A DNA stretch of 44,688 bases from a virus, in the IMG/VR virus record IMGVR_UViG_3300022934_000043, positions 1-44,688 of that record; one strand, written 5' to 3'. Every line of letters begins with the position of its first letter. Positions within the stretch are counted from its first letter, which is position 1. This document shows positions 25,781-33,426 of this stretch, piece by piece. Under the pieces are notes generated by a model, which saw only the letters and a program-made list of their open reading frames with translations, searched no databases and was not told the origin of the DNA. Made by a program: the position numbers and the translations under genes.

Positions 25781-26005
25781 TTATTTTTTGCTGCCAGTCT
25801 CCCCGGTAGAAGCCTCTTCTATTTCAAAGCCTAATTCATTTACCAATGCAACCTTAAATATTTTGCGGTCACGCCCAAACCTCTTGCCGCTCAGGTTACC
25901 CGTATCGAAAAGATACCTGACCTGCGACTTTGTCAAATTACATACCCGGCACACCTGAGTCACAGTCAGCAACGCTGGTAAGTTGTCGTATTCCGCCCGT
26001 GTCAT
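25781..26005 (-). CDS. MerR-like helix-turn-helix protein between terminase and portal
   Basis: A 74-residue protein with an excisionase/MerR-type winged HTH (LLTVTQVCRVCNLTKSQVRYLFDTG, followed by the R-x-G-R-D-R-K-I-F-K wing). It begins in a one-nt TGATG overlap with the terminase stop and ends five nt before portal. A transcription factor or DNA-binding packaging accessory such as a terminase small subunit are both possible; the sequence cannot decide. Confidence 0.65.
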   Translation of the reverse strand: MTRAEYDNLPALLTVTQVCRVCNLTKSQVRYLFDTGNLSGKRFGRDRKIFKVALVNELGFEIEEASTGETGSKK

Positions 26006-27669
26006 CAGTATCCTCCCACCCTAGAATCTGCGACGGGAGCAGCCGCAATGAATGTCGGCTCCATTATTATCAGGTAACGCAATGTGTCCACCGGATCCTT
26101 GCAAGCGCCCTTATCACCGTCTTTATGCGTCCACTCCTTTAATGCGTAGATAAGGTTTTGGCAGTCTTCTGATATGTAAAGCTTCGGTTCATTGAGATGA
26201 CTGACGGGCTCGCTTGGGTCATAAAACAGCTTTCCGTTTATCGCCTGAACCCCTTCCTCAATGTGGATCCCGCTTGCAGGCGTAAACAGCATGCCTTCTC
26301 GCCCCAACCCTTCGACGTTCTCTGCGTCCTCAGACATTTGATCAAGAATGCAAGTGCTGCCAGTCGCCAAACTGATCTTTGCATTGCTGGCACCTCTCGG
26401 ATCGATGAAGCGTTCAAAGGGTTGATTCTCACCTTTCTCCAACTCCCTGATGATCTTCCGGTATTGAGCGATTGACCTTCCAGTCTCGGTCATCTGCGCT
26501 GGACCCGGCTTGCCATCAGGTTTGTCCGAAGGCATAGCCCACTCTCCGTAGGTTTCGTAGTCAGGCCACTCTCGGTAGACAAATATCCGGTTCAGGTCAT
26601 CCACTTTTGCCCATAGAAAAAACCAATTCCTGTCACCCCCCGTGGGATCGCAGGACATGTAAATGGTTCCATCCTTGGGTATATCTTTTGGCTTAATAAT
26701 GTGCGCTTCACCAAATCGTGGGAACTTTCCGGTCGCAGGGTTGCTCACCCAACCATACGCCCTGACCTTAACATCTTCTTCTGACTTCCCTTTCAGAACA
26801 TGCTTCAATCGGTGGTATCCACCGAAGGGGTTACCCTCAGTGTAGAACCAAACATGTCGCCTGCCTCCCGCTGATTGACCCGCGAATGGCATGCACCCCC
26901 TTGGTCCACCGGGAACATGACACCGTGCTTGGTTGAGCATTTCCGCCTGTTTCCATTCAGTAACCCTCACCCCGGCTATGGCATCCTTCAAGGTGCTTGT
27001 ATAGCCTTCGACAGGCGTGAAGGACACAATGAGCTTACCGTTGCGAGTGACAAGCCTGTAAGCCAATGTCTGTATCCAAGAAATAGGAACCAACTCGTCA
27101 CACCAACAAAGATCAAGCTCGGCTCCTTCCAACACACTCACATTCTGAGTGTAGTTTTTAAACCAACACTGACTGCCGTTCGGGAGAATGAATGTGTTGT
27201 TGGAAAAGCCATTCTTCTGGGTGTAAGACAAATTCATCACCCGTGTCTTCTTCCGGTTCTTTAAGTTCGGAGGAATGTATTTCCAGATGAGACTCTGCTG
27301 CTGCTGTATGCTGGAATCATTCGAGCTATGACAGCACCACACCTTAGCCCTGTCGTTTGCCATCAGATACTGAACGATTCGCTTCGCGCAATACTCACTC
27401 TTGCCAGCCCTGTTGCCTCCGAAGATGTAAAGCGTGGTCACATCCTCCTCTTCGATCATCCTGTCGGCTACCTGCCAGTGATCGAGTTCATGCCCATACT
27501 CATAGGCATTTGTCTGCTCATTCAGGATCCGCTCTTCTCGGACCTTCCAAAGCTCTTCAAGTGCGTTCGCGCATTCCTTGTCCTTCTTCGGCTTTCGACG
27601 CTGCAGCCTTTCCGCTTCTTGCTTGGAAGGGATTTTCCAAATCGGATGCGGGGTCCACTTAGTCTTCAC
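26005..27669 (-). CDS. terL: Terminase large subunit
   Basis: A 554-residue DNA-packaging ATPase/nuclease. ATPase part: Walker A GGNRAGKS (84-91), Walker B LDLCWCDE (185-192, D191-E192). Nuclease part: SCDPTGGD with D341, FIDPRGA with D423 and DPVDTLRY with D528, the acidic triad of the RNase H-like nuclease. It drives genome entry through the portal and cuts concatemers. Start is GTG (GTGAAGACTAAG), the only in-frame start after a stop; it overlaps the upstream nuclease gene by 11 nt. Cut type (headful or cos) cannot be told from the sequence alone. Confidence 0.92.
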   Translation of the reverse strand: MKTKWTPHPIWKIPSKQEAERLQRRKPKKDKECANALEELWKVREERILNEQTNAYEYGHELDHWQVADRMIEEEDVTTLYIFGGNRAGKSEYCAKRIVQYLMANDRAKVWCCHSSNDSSIQQQQSLIWKYIPPNLKNRKKTRVMNLSYTQKNGFSNNTFILPNGSQCWFKNYTQNVSVLEGAELDLCWCDELVPISWIQTLAYRLVTRNGKLIVSFTPVEGYTSTLKDAIAGVRVTEWKQAEMLNQARCHVPGGPRGCMPFAGQSAGGRRHVWFYTEGNPFGGYHRLKHVLKGKSEEDVKVRAYGWVSNPATGKFPRFGEAHIIKPKDIPKDGTIYMSCDPTGGDRNWFFLWAKVDDLNRIFVYREWPDYETYGEWAMPSDKPDGKPGPAQMTETGRSIAQYRKIIRELEKGENQPFERFIDPRGASNAKISLATGSTCILDQMSEDAENVEGLGREGMLFTPASGIHIEEGVQAINGKLFYDPSEPVSHLNEPKLYISEDCQNLIYALKEWTHKDGDKGACKDPVDTLRYLIIMEPTFIAAAPVADSRVGGY

Positions 27670-27967
27670 CCTTAATCAGTTCTGCCCAGTCGTCCAGATA
27701 CATCACCACCAGCGTTTTACCTCTGTCTTGTCGCAGCATTGTCACCGTAGTTCCCTCGGGCGGCTGCATGAAGTCAGCTACGTGTTTTCGTCGTTTAGCC
27801 TGAACCTTGTATTTGCCTTCAATCAACACATCGACCTCTGCAGTGCAGCCGGGGAGACTCTCACCATTGCTGGCATAGGCTCGCTTTGCATCAAATCCTC
27901 GGGCTTTGAAATAGTTGACTATCTCTCGCTCGAACAGTGTTCCCTTCAATTTGCTTTTGCTACTCAT
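27659..27967 (-). CDS. Hjc-like PD-(D/E)XK resolvase/endonuclease
   Basis: A 102-residue nuclease of the archaeal Holliday-junction resolvase type. The pattern is KGTLFEREIVNYFKARGF (E13), RAYASNG, AEVDVLIEGKYKVQAKRR (D46, Q56-x-K58) and RGKTLVVMYLDDW. The usual Glu in the E-x-K is Gln here, which some active relatives also carry. It probably cleaves branched replication DNA or processes packaging substrates. The ATG at 27967 overlaps the upstream stop by 8 nt (ATGAGTAG); an ORF extension upstream is not supported. Confidence 0.75.
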   Translation of the reverse strand: MSSKSKLKGTLFEREIVNYFKARGFDAKRAYASNGESLPGCTAEVDVLIEGKYKVQAKRRKHVADFMQPPEGTTVTMLRQDRGKTLVVMYLDDWAELIKGED

Positions 27968-28421
27968 TGATCCTAAAAAACTTGGCTTGATCTTTGGGGC
28001 AGGCATACACCTCATCTTGACACCCAGCTATACTGTCATACCGATTTTCTTTCACCCAATGCTTCATCGTTTCCCGCCCACAAACTGCCATGCAATTGCC
28101 TTTGTCGTTCAACACCACGTAAGCAAACAAAGTATGCTTCCCTAACTGATCTACTCGCTTCGACTTATCCAAATGGATGGTAGGAAACGGGTAATCATCA
28201 CGACTGCTAAAATCGATATTGTGCCGTCTCTTTACTTCCACCCTGAAACGCACCTCAATGTCGCCCCCATCGGAATACTCTTTCCTCTGCTCGATTGAAG
28301 GACGACATAGAGTTGGGTGGATCAGCGTATCCAAGCCAAAGGCTTTAAATGCCTCAGCGACAATCCGAACACCTTCCTTCGACTTACTCAGTCGTTCCCG
28401 AAACAGTTGGTCGCTTATCAT
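27960..28421 (-). CDS. Possible PD-(D/E)XK nuclease-like protein
   Basis: A 153-residue protein with DIEVRFRVEVKRR (E-V-K) resembling the beta-strand core of a PD-(D/E)XK nuclease, then a Cys-rich end (GCQDEVYACPKDQ). Other catalytic acidic residues are not certain, so the fold is tentative. The ATG at 28421 gives a 38-nt overlap with the upstream gene; a Shine-Dalgarno is not clear. Together with the next gene this would make two adjacent small nucleases before terminase. Confidence 0.45.
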   Translation of the reverse strand: MISDQLFRERLSKSKEGVRIVAEAFKAFGLDTLIHPTLCRPSIEQRKEYSDGGDIEVRFRVEVKRRHNIDFSSRDDYPFPTIHLDKSKRVDQLGKHTLFAYVVLNDKGNCMAVCGRETMKHWVKENRYDSIAGCQDEVYACPKDQAKFFRINE

Positions 28422-28719
28422 ATCGTTCGATGAGTTCCACCAATGCCGCCGCATAATTGATGAGGTCAACTAAGGTGTCCTTCTTGTAGCCTCCAAGGAG
28501 CCGATGATATTTTATGTCAATCAAGGTCGCTAACGACTCTGCCTGATCCCAGTGGTTCGCACCGGAGTTGATAGGATCCTGTTCCCTAACCTCTTTCACC
28601 GCTTTCACCGCTAAAAGCTTATTCTCAGCAAAGGTGTCGCCATACTGCTGCCCTCTCTCGTTAAACGTCGAAGCACACCCTTCCAGTGTCTTCCCGGCAA
28701 GCTCTTCAAACAGTCCCAT
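28384..28719 (-). CDS. DUF6378-like / MazG-type helical protein
   Basis: A 111-residue all-helical protein. ERGQQYGDTFAENKLLAVKA, SLATLIDIKYHRLLGG and DTLVDLINYAAALVELIERY follow the DUF6378 pattern, related to MazG-like nucleotide pyrophosphohydrolases (E/D residues in the second and third helices may bind metal). A role in nucleotide hydrolysis or pool adjustment is inferred. It ends with a 38-nt overlap into the next gene and starts 3 nt after the preceding stop. Confidence 0.55.
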   Translation of the reverse strand: MGLFEELAGKTLEGCASTFNERGQQYGDTFAENKLLAVKAVKEVREQDPINSGANHWDQAESLATLIDIKYHRLLGGYKKDTLVDLINYAAALVELIERYDKRPTVSGTTE

Positions 28720-28721
28720 AA

Positions 28722-29099
28722 TTAAAACTTTGTCTTACTTCTCGGGTTTCTAATAACCTGAAATTCACCATTCTCGACAGGCTTCACCTGTATGTCCATG
28801 CCGACATTGAATAGCCTGTTGTCCCGACACCGGACCTTCCCAATGTCAGTCATAAGGATCTTGGTGTTAGGTGGCACCCTCAGCACCTTAGCCTTTTTGA
28901 ACACACTTCCCGGTCGATACCTCTCAACGGCAGACACCTTCCACTTCAACTTCGGATACCTCTCCGAACGATCGACGATGTAATCGACGCCCTCAATCAA
29001 ATTCGCCCTTCGCCAATTTGCTATGCTCGACTTGGTGACACCCAGAAGGTTCGGCATGTCTACCTCAGCGATGTAAGAACCTAATTTAGTGGGATGCAT
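28722..29099 (-). CDS. HTH-containing early protein
   Basis: A 125-residue protein with an N-terminal helix-turn-helix-like segment (VDMPNLLGVTKSSIANWRRANL, about 13-34), a beta hairpin and a basic end. GAGG sites precede both possible ATGs (29099 and 29057); the first is used because of its 8-nt spacing. It overlaps the upstream gene by 19 nt. Likely DNA-binding, with an early or middle function inferred from neighbouring replication genes. Confidence 0.55.
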   Translation of the reverse strand: MHPTKLGSYIAEVDMPNLLGVTKSSIANWRRANLIEGVDYIVDRSERYPKLKWKVSAVERYRPGSVFKKAKVLRVPPNTKILMTDIGKVRCRDNRLFNVGMDIQVKPVENGEFQVIRNPRSKTKF

Positions 29100-29329
29100 T
29101 TTTCTTGCCTCACAGTTTCTTCGACCAACGCAAAGCAGGTGTTCATCATAATGGATATCGAGATCTCAGGCGGCAGAAGTTCTGTCGCTGCAATAACCAT
29201 CCCGATGCTGGTAAAAGCCTCCTCCCGGTAATCAGGAGGAATTGCTTCCAACATTTCCTGTGACTTCTTTGACCAATAACTCTCGTCGATCACACTGCGA
29301 AACTCGGTGCAGAGATCGGACGCTGTCAA
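29081..29329 (-). CDS. Small helical protein after helicase
   Basis: An 82-residue helical protein (MTASDLCTEFRSVIDESYW to EETVRQEKCIPLN) of unknown function. The TTG start overlaps the helicase stop as TTGA, a coupling arrangement that supports this start. The gene could help regulate or load the helicase, but there is no motif. Confidence 0.5.
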   Translation of the reverse strand: MTASDLCTEFRSVIDESYWSKKSQEMLEAIPPDYREEAFTSIGMVIAATELLPPEISISIMMNTCFALVEETVRQEKCIPLN

Positions 29330-30534
29330 ACATTTTCTGAGATCGGAGACTGTTCCTCGAACTTGAAAACATGTCCTTGGAAACTCAGAGGAATGTGGCC
29401 CCTCGGTCCGCTTCTCTGCTTCTCAACAAACAAGTCGTTGTCTTGAATGAACGCTACCAAGTCCGCATCCTGTTCGATGCTTCCGCTACCTCGTAAATCA
29501 CTCAGCCGAGGTTTCCTGTCAGAGTCCTTGTCTTTTTCCCGGTTCAATTGACTCAGCAAAATAATGGGAACCTTCAACTCTCTCGCCAGCAATTTTATCC
29601 CCTTGGAATTGTTCTCGATAGCCACGTTCTGGCTTTCCCGATGCCCACTGGATTGCATCAGTTGCAGGTAGTCTATCACGATCAATTTAACGCCATGTTG
29701 AGCAACATACTTCCGCGCCTTGGCTTGCAATTGCGCCAACGTCAACCCCGGCGAAGAGTCCACACTTAAAGGCGATGAAGCGATCATTTTAGCAGCCGCA
29801 ACCATGTCCTCACTTTGATCCCTCGTCCCGGCAGCAGAATAGAGCCATCTCTCGCCCAGTTCTTCTTCGTCCATCTCCAAGGAAAAGATCACCGAAGGAA
29901 TACCCTTCTTAGACACGTTCCACATCCAGTTCATTGCCAGACTGGTTTTACCTTCACCGGGCCTTGCCGCTAACACATAAACCTTACCCGGTCTGAAACC
30001 TTTCGTCATGAAATCAAACCGATGAAACCCAGACGGCAACCCCATCTCTCCTTTGTCACGCCTCTCAATTGCATCAATAGCCTTCAATGCCAGATCCTTG
30101 CCAGACGTTAAAACCGCTGGAACACGCTCTTGCCCGACTGCCAACACTTCCTGTTCGAGCATAGCTTCGGTGTCCGGTTGATTGACATACCGCTTGCATG
30201 CTGAGTAAAGGCGGCGTCTGCGGTAAGCGGTCTTAATCTCAGTCAGAAACCCGTCCAGCAGCGCAGCAGAAAAGCCCACATCTGCCAACTCAGAGATGTA
30301 TGCAAAACCTCCACACCCATCAAGCTTACCGCTCTCTTTCAGCGCACTACTAAGCTTTATGGGGTCGATGACTCCTTCGCATTTTGAAAACACTGAGTCC
30401 CACATGGTTCTATGTCTTACATCGTAAAACATCTCCGAGTTCACCTCATCGATCACCCGGTGGAATGTCTCGGAAGGGTTGCTAAGGACACAACCCAGAA
30501 CCCCCTGCTCTGCTATAGTATTAGATGGTATCAT
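29326..30534 (-). CDS. DnaB-type replicative helicase
   Basis: A 402-residue hexameric helicase. The N-terminal helical part (IPSNTIAEQGVLGCVLSNP) and the RecA core with Walker A ARPGEGKTS (G193-S198), Walker B KLIVIDYLQLM (D288), LSQLNR (motif H3/H4) and SDLRGSGSIEQDADLV at the C-terminal end identify it. It unwinds DNA at forks ahead of a host polymerase, since no phage polymerase is visible. The start is ATG at 30534, in an ATGA overlap with the upstream gene. A loader gene lies at 34526-35101, not adjacent. Confidence 0.93.
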   Translation of the reverse strand: MIPSNTIAEQGVLGCVLSNPSETFHRVIDEVNSEMFYDVRHRTMWDSVFSKCEGVIDPIKLSSALKESGKLDGCGGFAYISELADVGFSAALLDGFLTEIKTAYRRRRLYSACKRYVNQPDTEAMLEQEVLAVGQERVPAVLTSGKDLALKAIDAIERRDKGEMGLPSGFHRFDFMTKGFRPGKVYVLAARPGEGKTSLAMNWMWNVSKKGIPSVIFSLEMDEEELGERWLYSAAGTRDQSEDMVAAAKMIASSPLSVDSSPGLTLAQLQAKARKYVAQHGVKLIVIDYLQLMQSSGHRESQNVAIENNSKGIKLLARELKVPIILLSQLNREKDKDSDRKPRLSDLRGSGSIEQDADLVAFIQDNDLFVEKQRSGPRGHIPLSFQGHVFKFEEQSPISENV

Positions 30535-30824
30535 CGCTTTGCTTGATTGATGTTGTATGAGCAATCAATGCGCCAGTAGTCATAGTCACCTACCTCAACT
30601 CCTTCGCCCTCCTGATAAGCCTGCGGAACATCACCGTCCCAAATAAAGTGAACACTTCCTTCGTGTTCATGTATCACCAGCAGTGACCCGAGTAGCTTTG
30701 CTGGCATGTCGTCTAGCACCTGCAAAACCCTATGATCGTAGTCACTGTCCCAGTTGACGATTACCCCCCGATAAACCGACACGCCACAATCGTCGAACAA
30801 ATGCTGTTCTGTAATGATTTTCAT
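30531..30824 (-). CDS. Small hypothetical early protein
   Basis: A 97-residue acidic protein with alternating beta and helix segments (IITEQHLFDDCGVSVYRGV, ending YDYWRIDCSYNINQ). Unknown function. ATG at 30824, where an AAGGA site is upstream; the longer ORF is not preferred. It ends in an ATGA overlap with the helicase. Confidence 0.5.
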   Translation of the reverse strand: MKIITEQHLFDDCGVSVYRGVIVNWDSDYDHRVLQVLDDMPAKLLGSLLVIHEHEGSVHFIWDGDVPQAYQEGEGVEVGDYDYWRIDCSYNINQAKR

Positions 30825-30832
30825 AATTCTTT

Positions 30833-31027
30833 CTATCCTTTGTTTTCGTCTCTCACCACCTCCCACTTCCTCCCGGCGCACCGTTGATCGTTCCGCATAG
30901 CATGAAGCACCGCCCCATGATTGCGTCCAAAAGCTTTCGCTGCTGCCTTAGCATTTGGAAACTCCTCACCCCTGTCAGATCGGACCGGAAGCCACCAAGC
31001 TTTGTTTGCTGCTGTTGTGTTACTCAT
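30833..31027 (-). CDS. Small protein with MSNTT-type leader 1
   Basis: A 64-residue basic protein with a possible HTH-like helix pair (AKAAAKAFGRNHGAVLHAMRND). Its first 11 residues, MSNTTAANKAW, are nearly identical to those of the next upstream gene (31020-31226), at the nucleotide level too. The start overlaps that gene's stop by 8 nt (ATGAGTAA). DNA or RNA binding is plausible. Confidence 0.5.
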   Translation of the reverse strand: MSNTTAANKAWWLPVRSDRGEEFPNAKAAAKAFGRNHGAVLHAMRNDQRCAGRKWEVVRDENKG

Positions 31028-31226
31028 TGTTCCTGATTAGTTTCAGTGCCTTCGATTCCGATGCCTGAGCTTGCCATGATAGGTGTTCAAGCTGCACCAG
31101 TAAGTCTTCTAGGTTACCCTCATCCCACCACTCCTCTGCTCGGTCCAAGTCCCGTTTCATTTGCTGTAGGTCTAGGAGTATCTGCTTGCATAGCCAAGCT
31201 CGGTTTGCTTCGGTTGTGTTACTCAT
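31020..31226 (-). CDS. Small protein with MSNTT-type leader 2
   Basis: A 68-residue helical, acidic protein (LLDLQQMKRDLDRAEEWWDE, then LEDLLVQLEHLSWQ) that may form a coiled coil. It shares the MSNTT(A/E)AN(K/R)AW start with the next gene. It overlaps the upstream gene by ATGA and the downstream gene by 8 nt. No function known. Confidence 0.5.
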   Translation of the reverse strand: MSNTTEANRAWLCKQILLDLQQMKRDLDRAEEWWDEGNLEDLLVQLEHLSWQAQASESKALKLIRNNE

Positions 31227-31480
31227 TGCAAACCCTCCAACTCATACTCCAACTCTTCAATTTTCTCGCCACGCTCAACGCACAGGTCTCTTAGATCCCC
31301 GGCGATTTCCCGGCATCGATCCACGCATTCAAGAAGGATTTCAGTTTGCTCCACAATGTATTTAGCTTCGCTGTGGTTCTCGTTTAGTACGCCGTGGAGT
31401 TCATTGATCAGATACTCAGCATTCTGTCTGGCCTCTTCGTAAATGGGACAGGTTTCGGGTATGCTTCTAAGTCTACTCAT
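31223..31480 (-). CDS. Small coiled-coil protein behind the protease
   Basis: An 85-residue helical protein (MSRLRSIPETCPIYEEARQN, then LINELHGVLNENHSEAK and a long charged helix ending EELEYELEGLQ). A coiled coil is likely. The ATG at 31480 overlaps the protease stop as ATGA, so its expression is linked to the protease; a partner or inhibitor role is possible but not shown. Confidence 0.55.
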   Translation of the reverse strand: MSRLRSIPETCPIYEEARQNAEYLINELHGVLNENHSEAKYIVEQTEILLECVDRCREIAGDLRDLCVERGEKIEELEYELEGLQ

Positions 31481-32316
31481 AGCGTTCCTCCCCAAACACT
31501 GTTCGCACCACAGGCGTTCATGCAGTCAAGGGCTGAGTGCATCCACCCTTGCTCTTGCTCTTCTCTCTCTGCGACCGTCAATCCACCCCTTTCCCGGTTG
31601 CCTGCGATGTGGGTGCCTGCCCACCACCATTTGCCGTCCTTCATCGTCCAGACAGCCGCACCAGAGTCACCTCCCAGACTCCACTCAGGATCCCTTCTCC
31701 CTTCCTTCCTAGGCTTTACCTTCCACACGCCCCGCACGGTTTGTGTTCCGCCCATGTATGAAGGGTATTGAATGTCCACATCATACTTGCCTTCAACGAC
31801 ACCAAAGGTCAGCCCCGTAGTCCGACCAACTTTCACTACCTTCATACCTTCTTCCGGTTCCAAGGGTTCGGCAGAGACAGGTTCTTGATAGCGGTAGACT
31901 TGGTTGCGGGAATGAGGCTTGGTGATCTCAAACGTCGCAAAGTCAATGTTGGATTCAAGAGCCCAGTAATGAAAAGACCTCTTCCACTCACCGATCTCTA
32001 ACTCATCGCGGTCTTGGTTGGTCATCAATCCGAAGTCCGCTGTCCCCGGTTGAGTCACCCTCTTTGACCAGCGACTGTCAGGCATTACGTGTGCCGCTGT
32101 TGTGCCATGCGGCAGTCCTTCAATGTCGAGGATCACTCCCAGACTTCCCGTGCCACGCACTGGCGTAGCCAGCCCAATAGACAAACCGGGAACAATCCTC
32201 TGATGGTGCTTCTTAGCAGTATAAAACAACCTGCTATAGCTTCCATATTTCACCGCCATCGAAGCCTGAACCTCTAACTCCTCAACCGTCGCTGGTTTAA
32301 TAACCTCCCTACTCAT
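31477..32316 (-). CDS. Chymotrypsin-fold (S1-like) serine protease
   Basis: A 279-residue protease. The catalytic triad is visible: H76 in GTTAAHVM, D125 in ESNIDFATF and S218 in SLGGDSGAAVW (GDSG). A V-G-R-T-T-G-L-T segment at 163-170 and AGTHIAGN at 233-240, giving the oxyanion and specificity strands, match bacterial trypsin-like proteases. No signal peptide is present, so it should act in the cytosol of the infected cell or in the virion. It is encoded in the early operon, starting in an ATGA overlap behind a GGAGG site. Cellular trypsin-like enzymes are usually exported, so this is an unusual phage gene. Targets could be host factors or virion precursors. Confidence 0.85.
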   Translation of the reverse strand: MSREVIKPATVEELEVQASMAVKYGSYSRLFYTAKKHHQRIVPGLSIGLATPVRGTGSLGVILDIEGLPHGTTAAHVMPDSRWSKRVTQPGTADFGLMTNQDRDELEIGEWKRSFHYWALESNIDFATFEITKPHSRNQVYRYQEPVSAEPLEPEEGMKVVKVGRTTGLTFGVVEGKYDVDIQYPSYMGGTQTVRGVWKVKPRKEGRRDPEWSLGGDSGAAVWTMKDGKWWWAGTHIAGNRERGGLTVAEREEQEQGWMHSALDCMNACGANSVWGGTL

Positions 32317-32597
32317 AATACCCCTCCTTTCAATGCCCGGTAATATTTCTCCAAAAAGCGATTCTTCAATATACCCCTATTCCGACACCTCTTAACATGT
32401 AACACAGTCGGGCCCTTCATCCCCATAGCCCTCGCTATAGCACTCACCGCTCCTCCATACTCATCCAGCAAGATCCAGATTATAGCCCACCTAACCCCCA
32501 CCACGTCCTCCTCCCTGCAGCGTCCAATAATCACACTCCTATCCAGACCAAACATACTCTCAGCTCTTTCCAACAACTCTTCTACTCTTGGTTTCAT
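32313..32597 (-). CDS. DnaA domain-IV-like HTH protein
   Basis: A 94-residue protein whose core (VRWAIIWILLDEYGGAVSAIARAMGMKGPTVLHVKR, split here at natural points) resembles the DnaA C-terminal DNA-binding domain: a helix, a Gly turn, an HTH with G-x-(K/R)-x-x-T-V-(L/H)-H. No AAA+ ATPase part is present. It could bind DnaA-box-like sites in the phage origin or compete with host DnaA. ATG at 32597; the leader has no clear Shine-Dalgarno. It ends overlapping the protease start. Confidence 0.6.
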   Translation of the reverse strand: MKPRVEELLERAESMFGLDRSVIIGRCREEDVVGVRWAIIWILLDEYGGAVSAIARAMGMKGPTVLHVKRCRNRGILKNRFLEKYYRALKGGVL

Positions 32598-32832
32598 GGT
32601 TAAATAACTAGCTAACATAACATAATTACTTGCACAACAAAATGATTAAGGTATATTCAGGGCTCAGCTTTGGCTGTCTGAGTCGCAACTGTCAGTTTTT
32701 TTTGTAGACGGTTGGTATCATCGCTCAAACGGCCGAAAACCACTGTCTGACCCCCTCCCCCCATGGCCTAGGATGTAAGTTTGCGCACAATGTGCATTAG
32801 GTTTACTTCGGGTCACACTCCTGTAATGACTG
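32598..32832. promoter_or_regulatory. Intergenic control region (possible promoter or origin)
   Basis: A 235-bp gap, gene-free in both strands. It contains an AT-rich stretch next to the DnaA-like gene (TTGTTG, 15 nt, TATGTT in minus orientation, a weak promoter-like pair), a T8 run at 32696-32703, three CTGTC(T)(G)A-type repeats at 32674, 32689 and 32743, and a GCACA-A-TGTGC dyad at 32785-32795. These could be a replication origin with iteron-like repeats or a transcription switch between two early operons. No clear single interpretation is possible by eye. Confidence 0.35.
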
Positions 32833-33336
32833 CTATTTGTCGCTAACATCCTCAACATCAACTACTTCTGCATCCTTCAAGCCATCCAAGAGACTGTTTG
32901 GATCCACTGAATGTGACTTGTTTTCTACAATTGACGATGGAGAGTCGTTCGCAATCGACAATTTATCAGCAGCCAGACCAGCGAAGAAGGATAGCGACCG
33001 TAAATCCATGGAATCGATGTTCTCCAATAACCTCTCGTTAGCCAAATAGGAGAGCTTAGCCCACTGTTTCTTCGACACCTGTTTCCAATCTCCTGCTTTT
33101 GAGGGGTTGTCAGCCACTATGTTAGCGACTGTATGTTCACTGACTGAGAAGAGTGATGCTATGGTTTTGACTGGGAGCCCTAGGGCTAATGCTTTGAGAA
33201 TCCCCTTGTAGCGTTGAGGGTCTTCTTTTTGGAGTTTAGGGGCTGAGAGCTTCTGTAGCTCCTCATTTGACAACACTGAATTCCATTGACGGGCTTTTGA
33301 TTTGACCACAGGGTGGCTTTGTTCTGGCGTTTCCAT
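32833..33336 (-). CDS. HTH protein, terminase-small-subunit-like
   Basis: A 167-residue protein: basic N-terminus, a KGILKALALGLPVKTIASLF-type HTH (about 43-75, including SVSEHTVANIV), a helical middle and an acidic tail (DAEVVDVEDVSDK). This HTH plus central helical part (LANERLLENI, LAADKLSIAN) resembles small terminase subunits of related phages, which bind the packaging site and stimulate the large subunit. It is far from the large terminase, so a transcriptional role is also possible. The 90-nt gap before it in the minus direction has a weak hairpin (GGGG-6nt-CCCC). Confidence 0.5.
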   Translation of the reverse strand: METPEQSHPVVKSKARQWNSVLSNEELQKLSAPKLQKEDPQRYKGILKALALGLPVKTIASLFSVSEHTVANIVADNPSKAGDWKQVSKKQWAKLSYLANERLLENIDSMDLRSLSFFAGLAADKLSIANDSPSSIVENKSHSVDPNSLLDGLKDAEVVDVEDVSDK

Positions 33337-33426
33337 GACTACTAATAAGGAGGGGTTTATTAAGGGGAACCAACCCCATATCTTGTCAAGCTTTTTCGTC
33401 TTCTTTGGGTGCGTTAAGCTTACTCT

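Noticed and set aside
25781-26005. Excisionase implying a temperate phage
   Set aside because: No integrase, repressor or attachment site is recognisable; MerR-like HTH alone is not evidence for lysogeny.
32689-32703. Rho-independent terminator (CTGTCAG followed by T8) for plus-strand transcription
   Set aside because: No plus-strand gene precedes it and the stem is weak; listed only as part of the control region.
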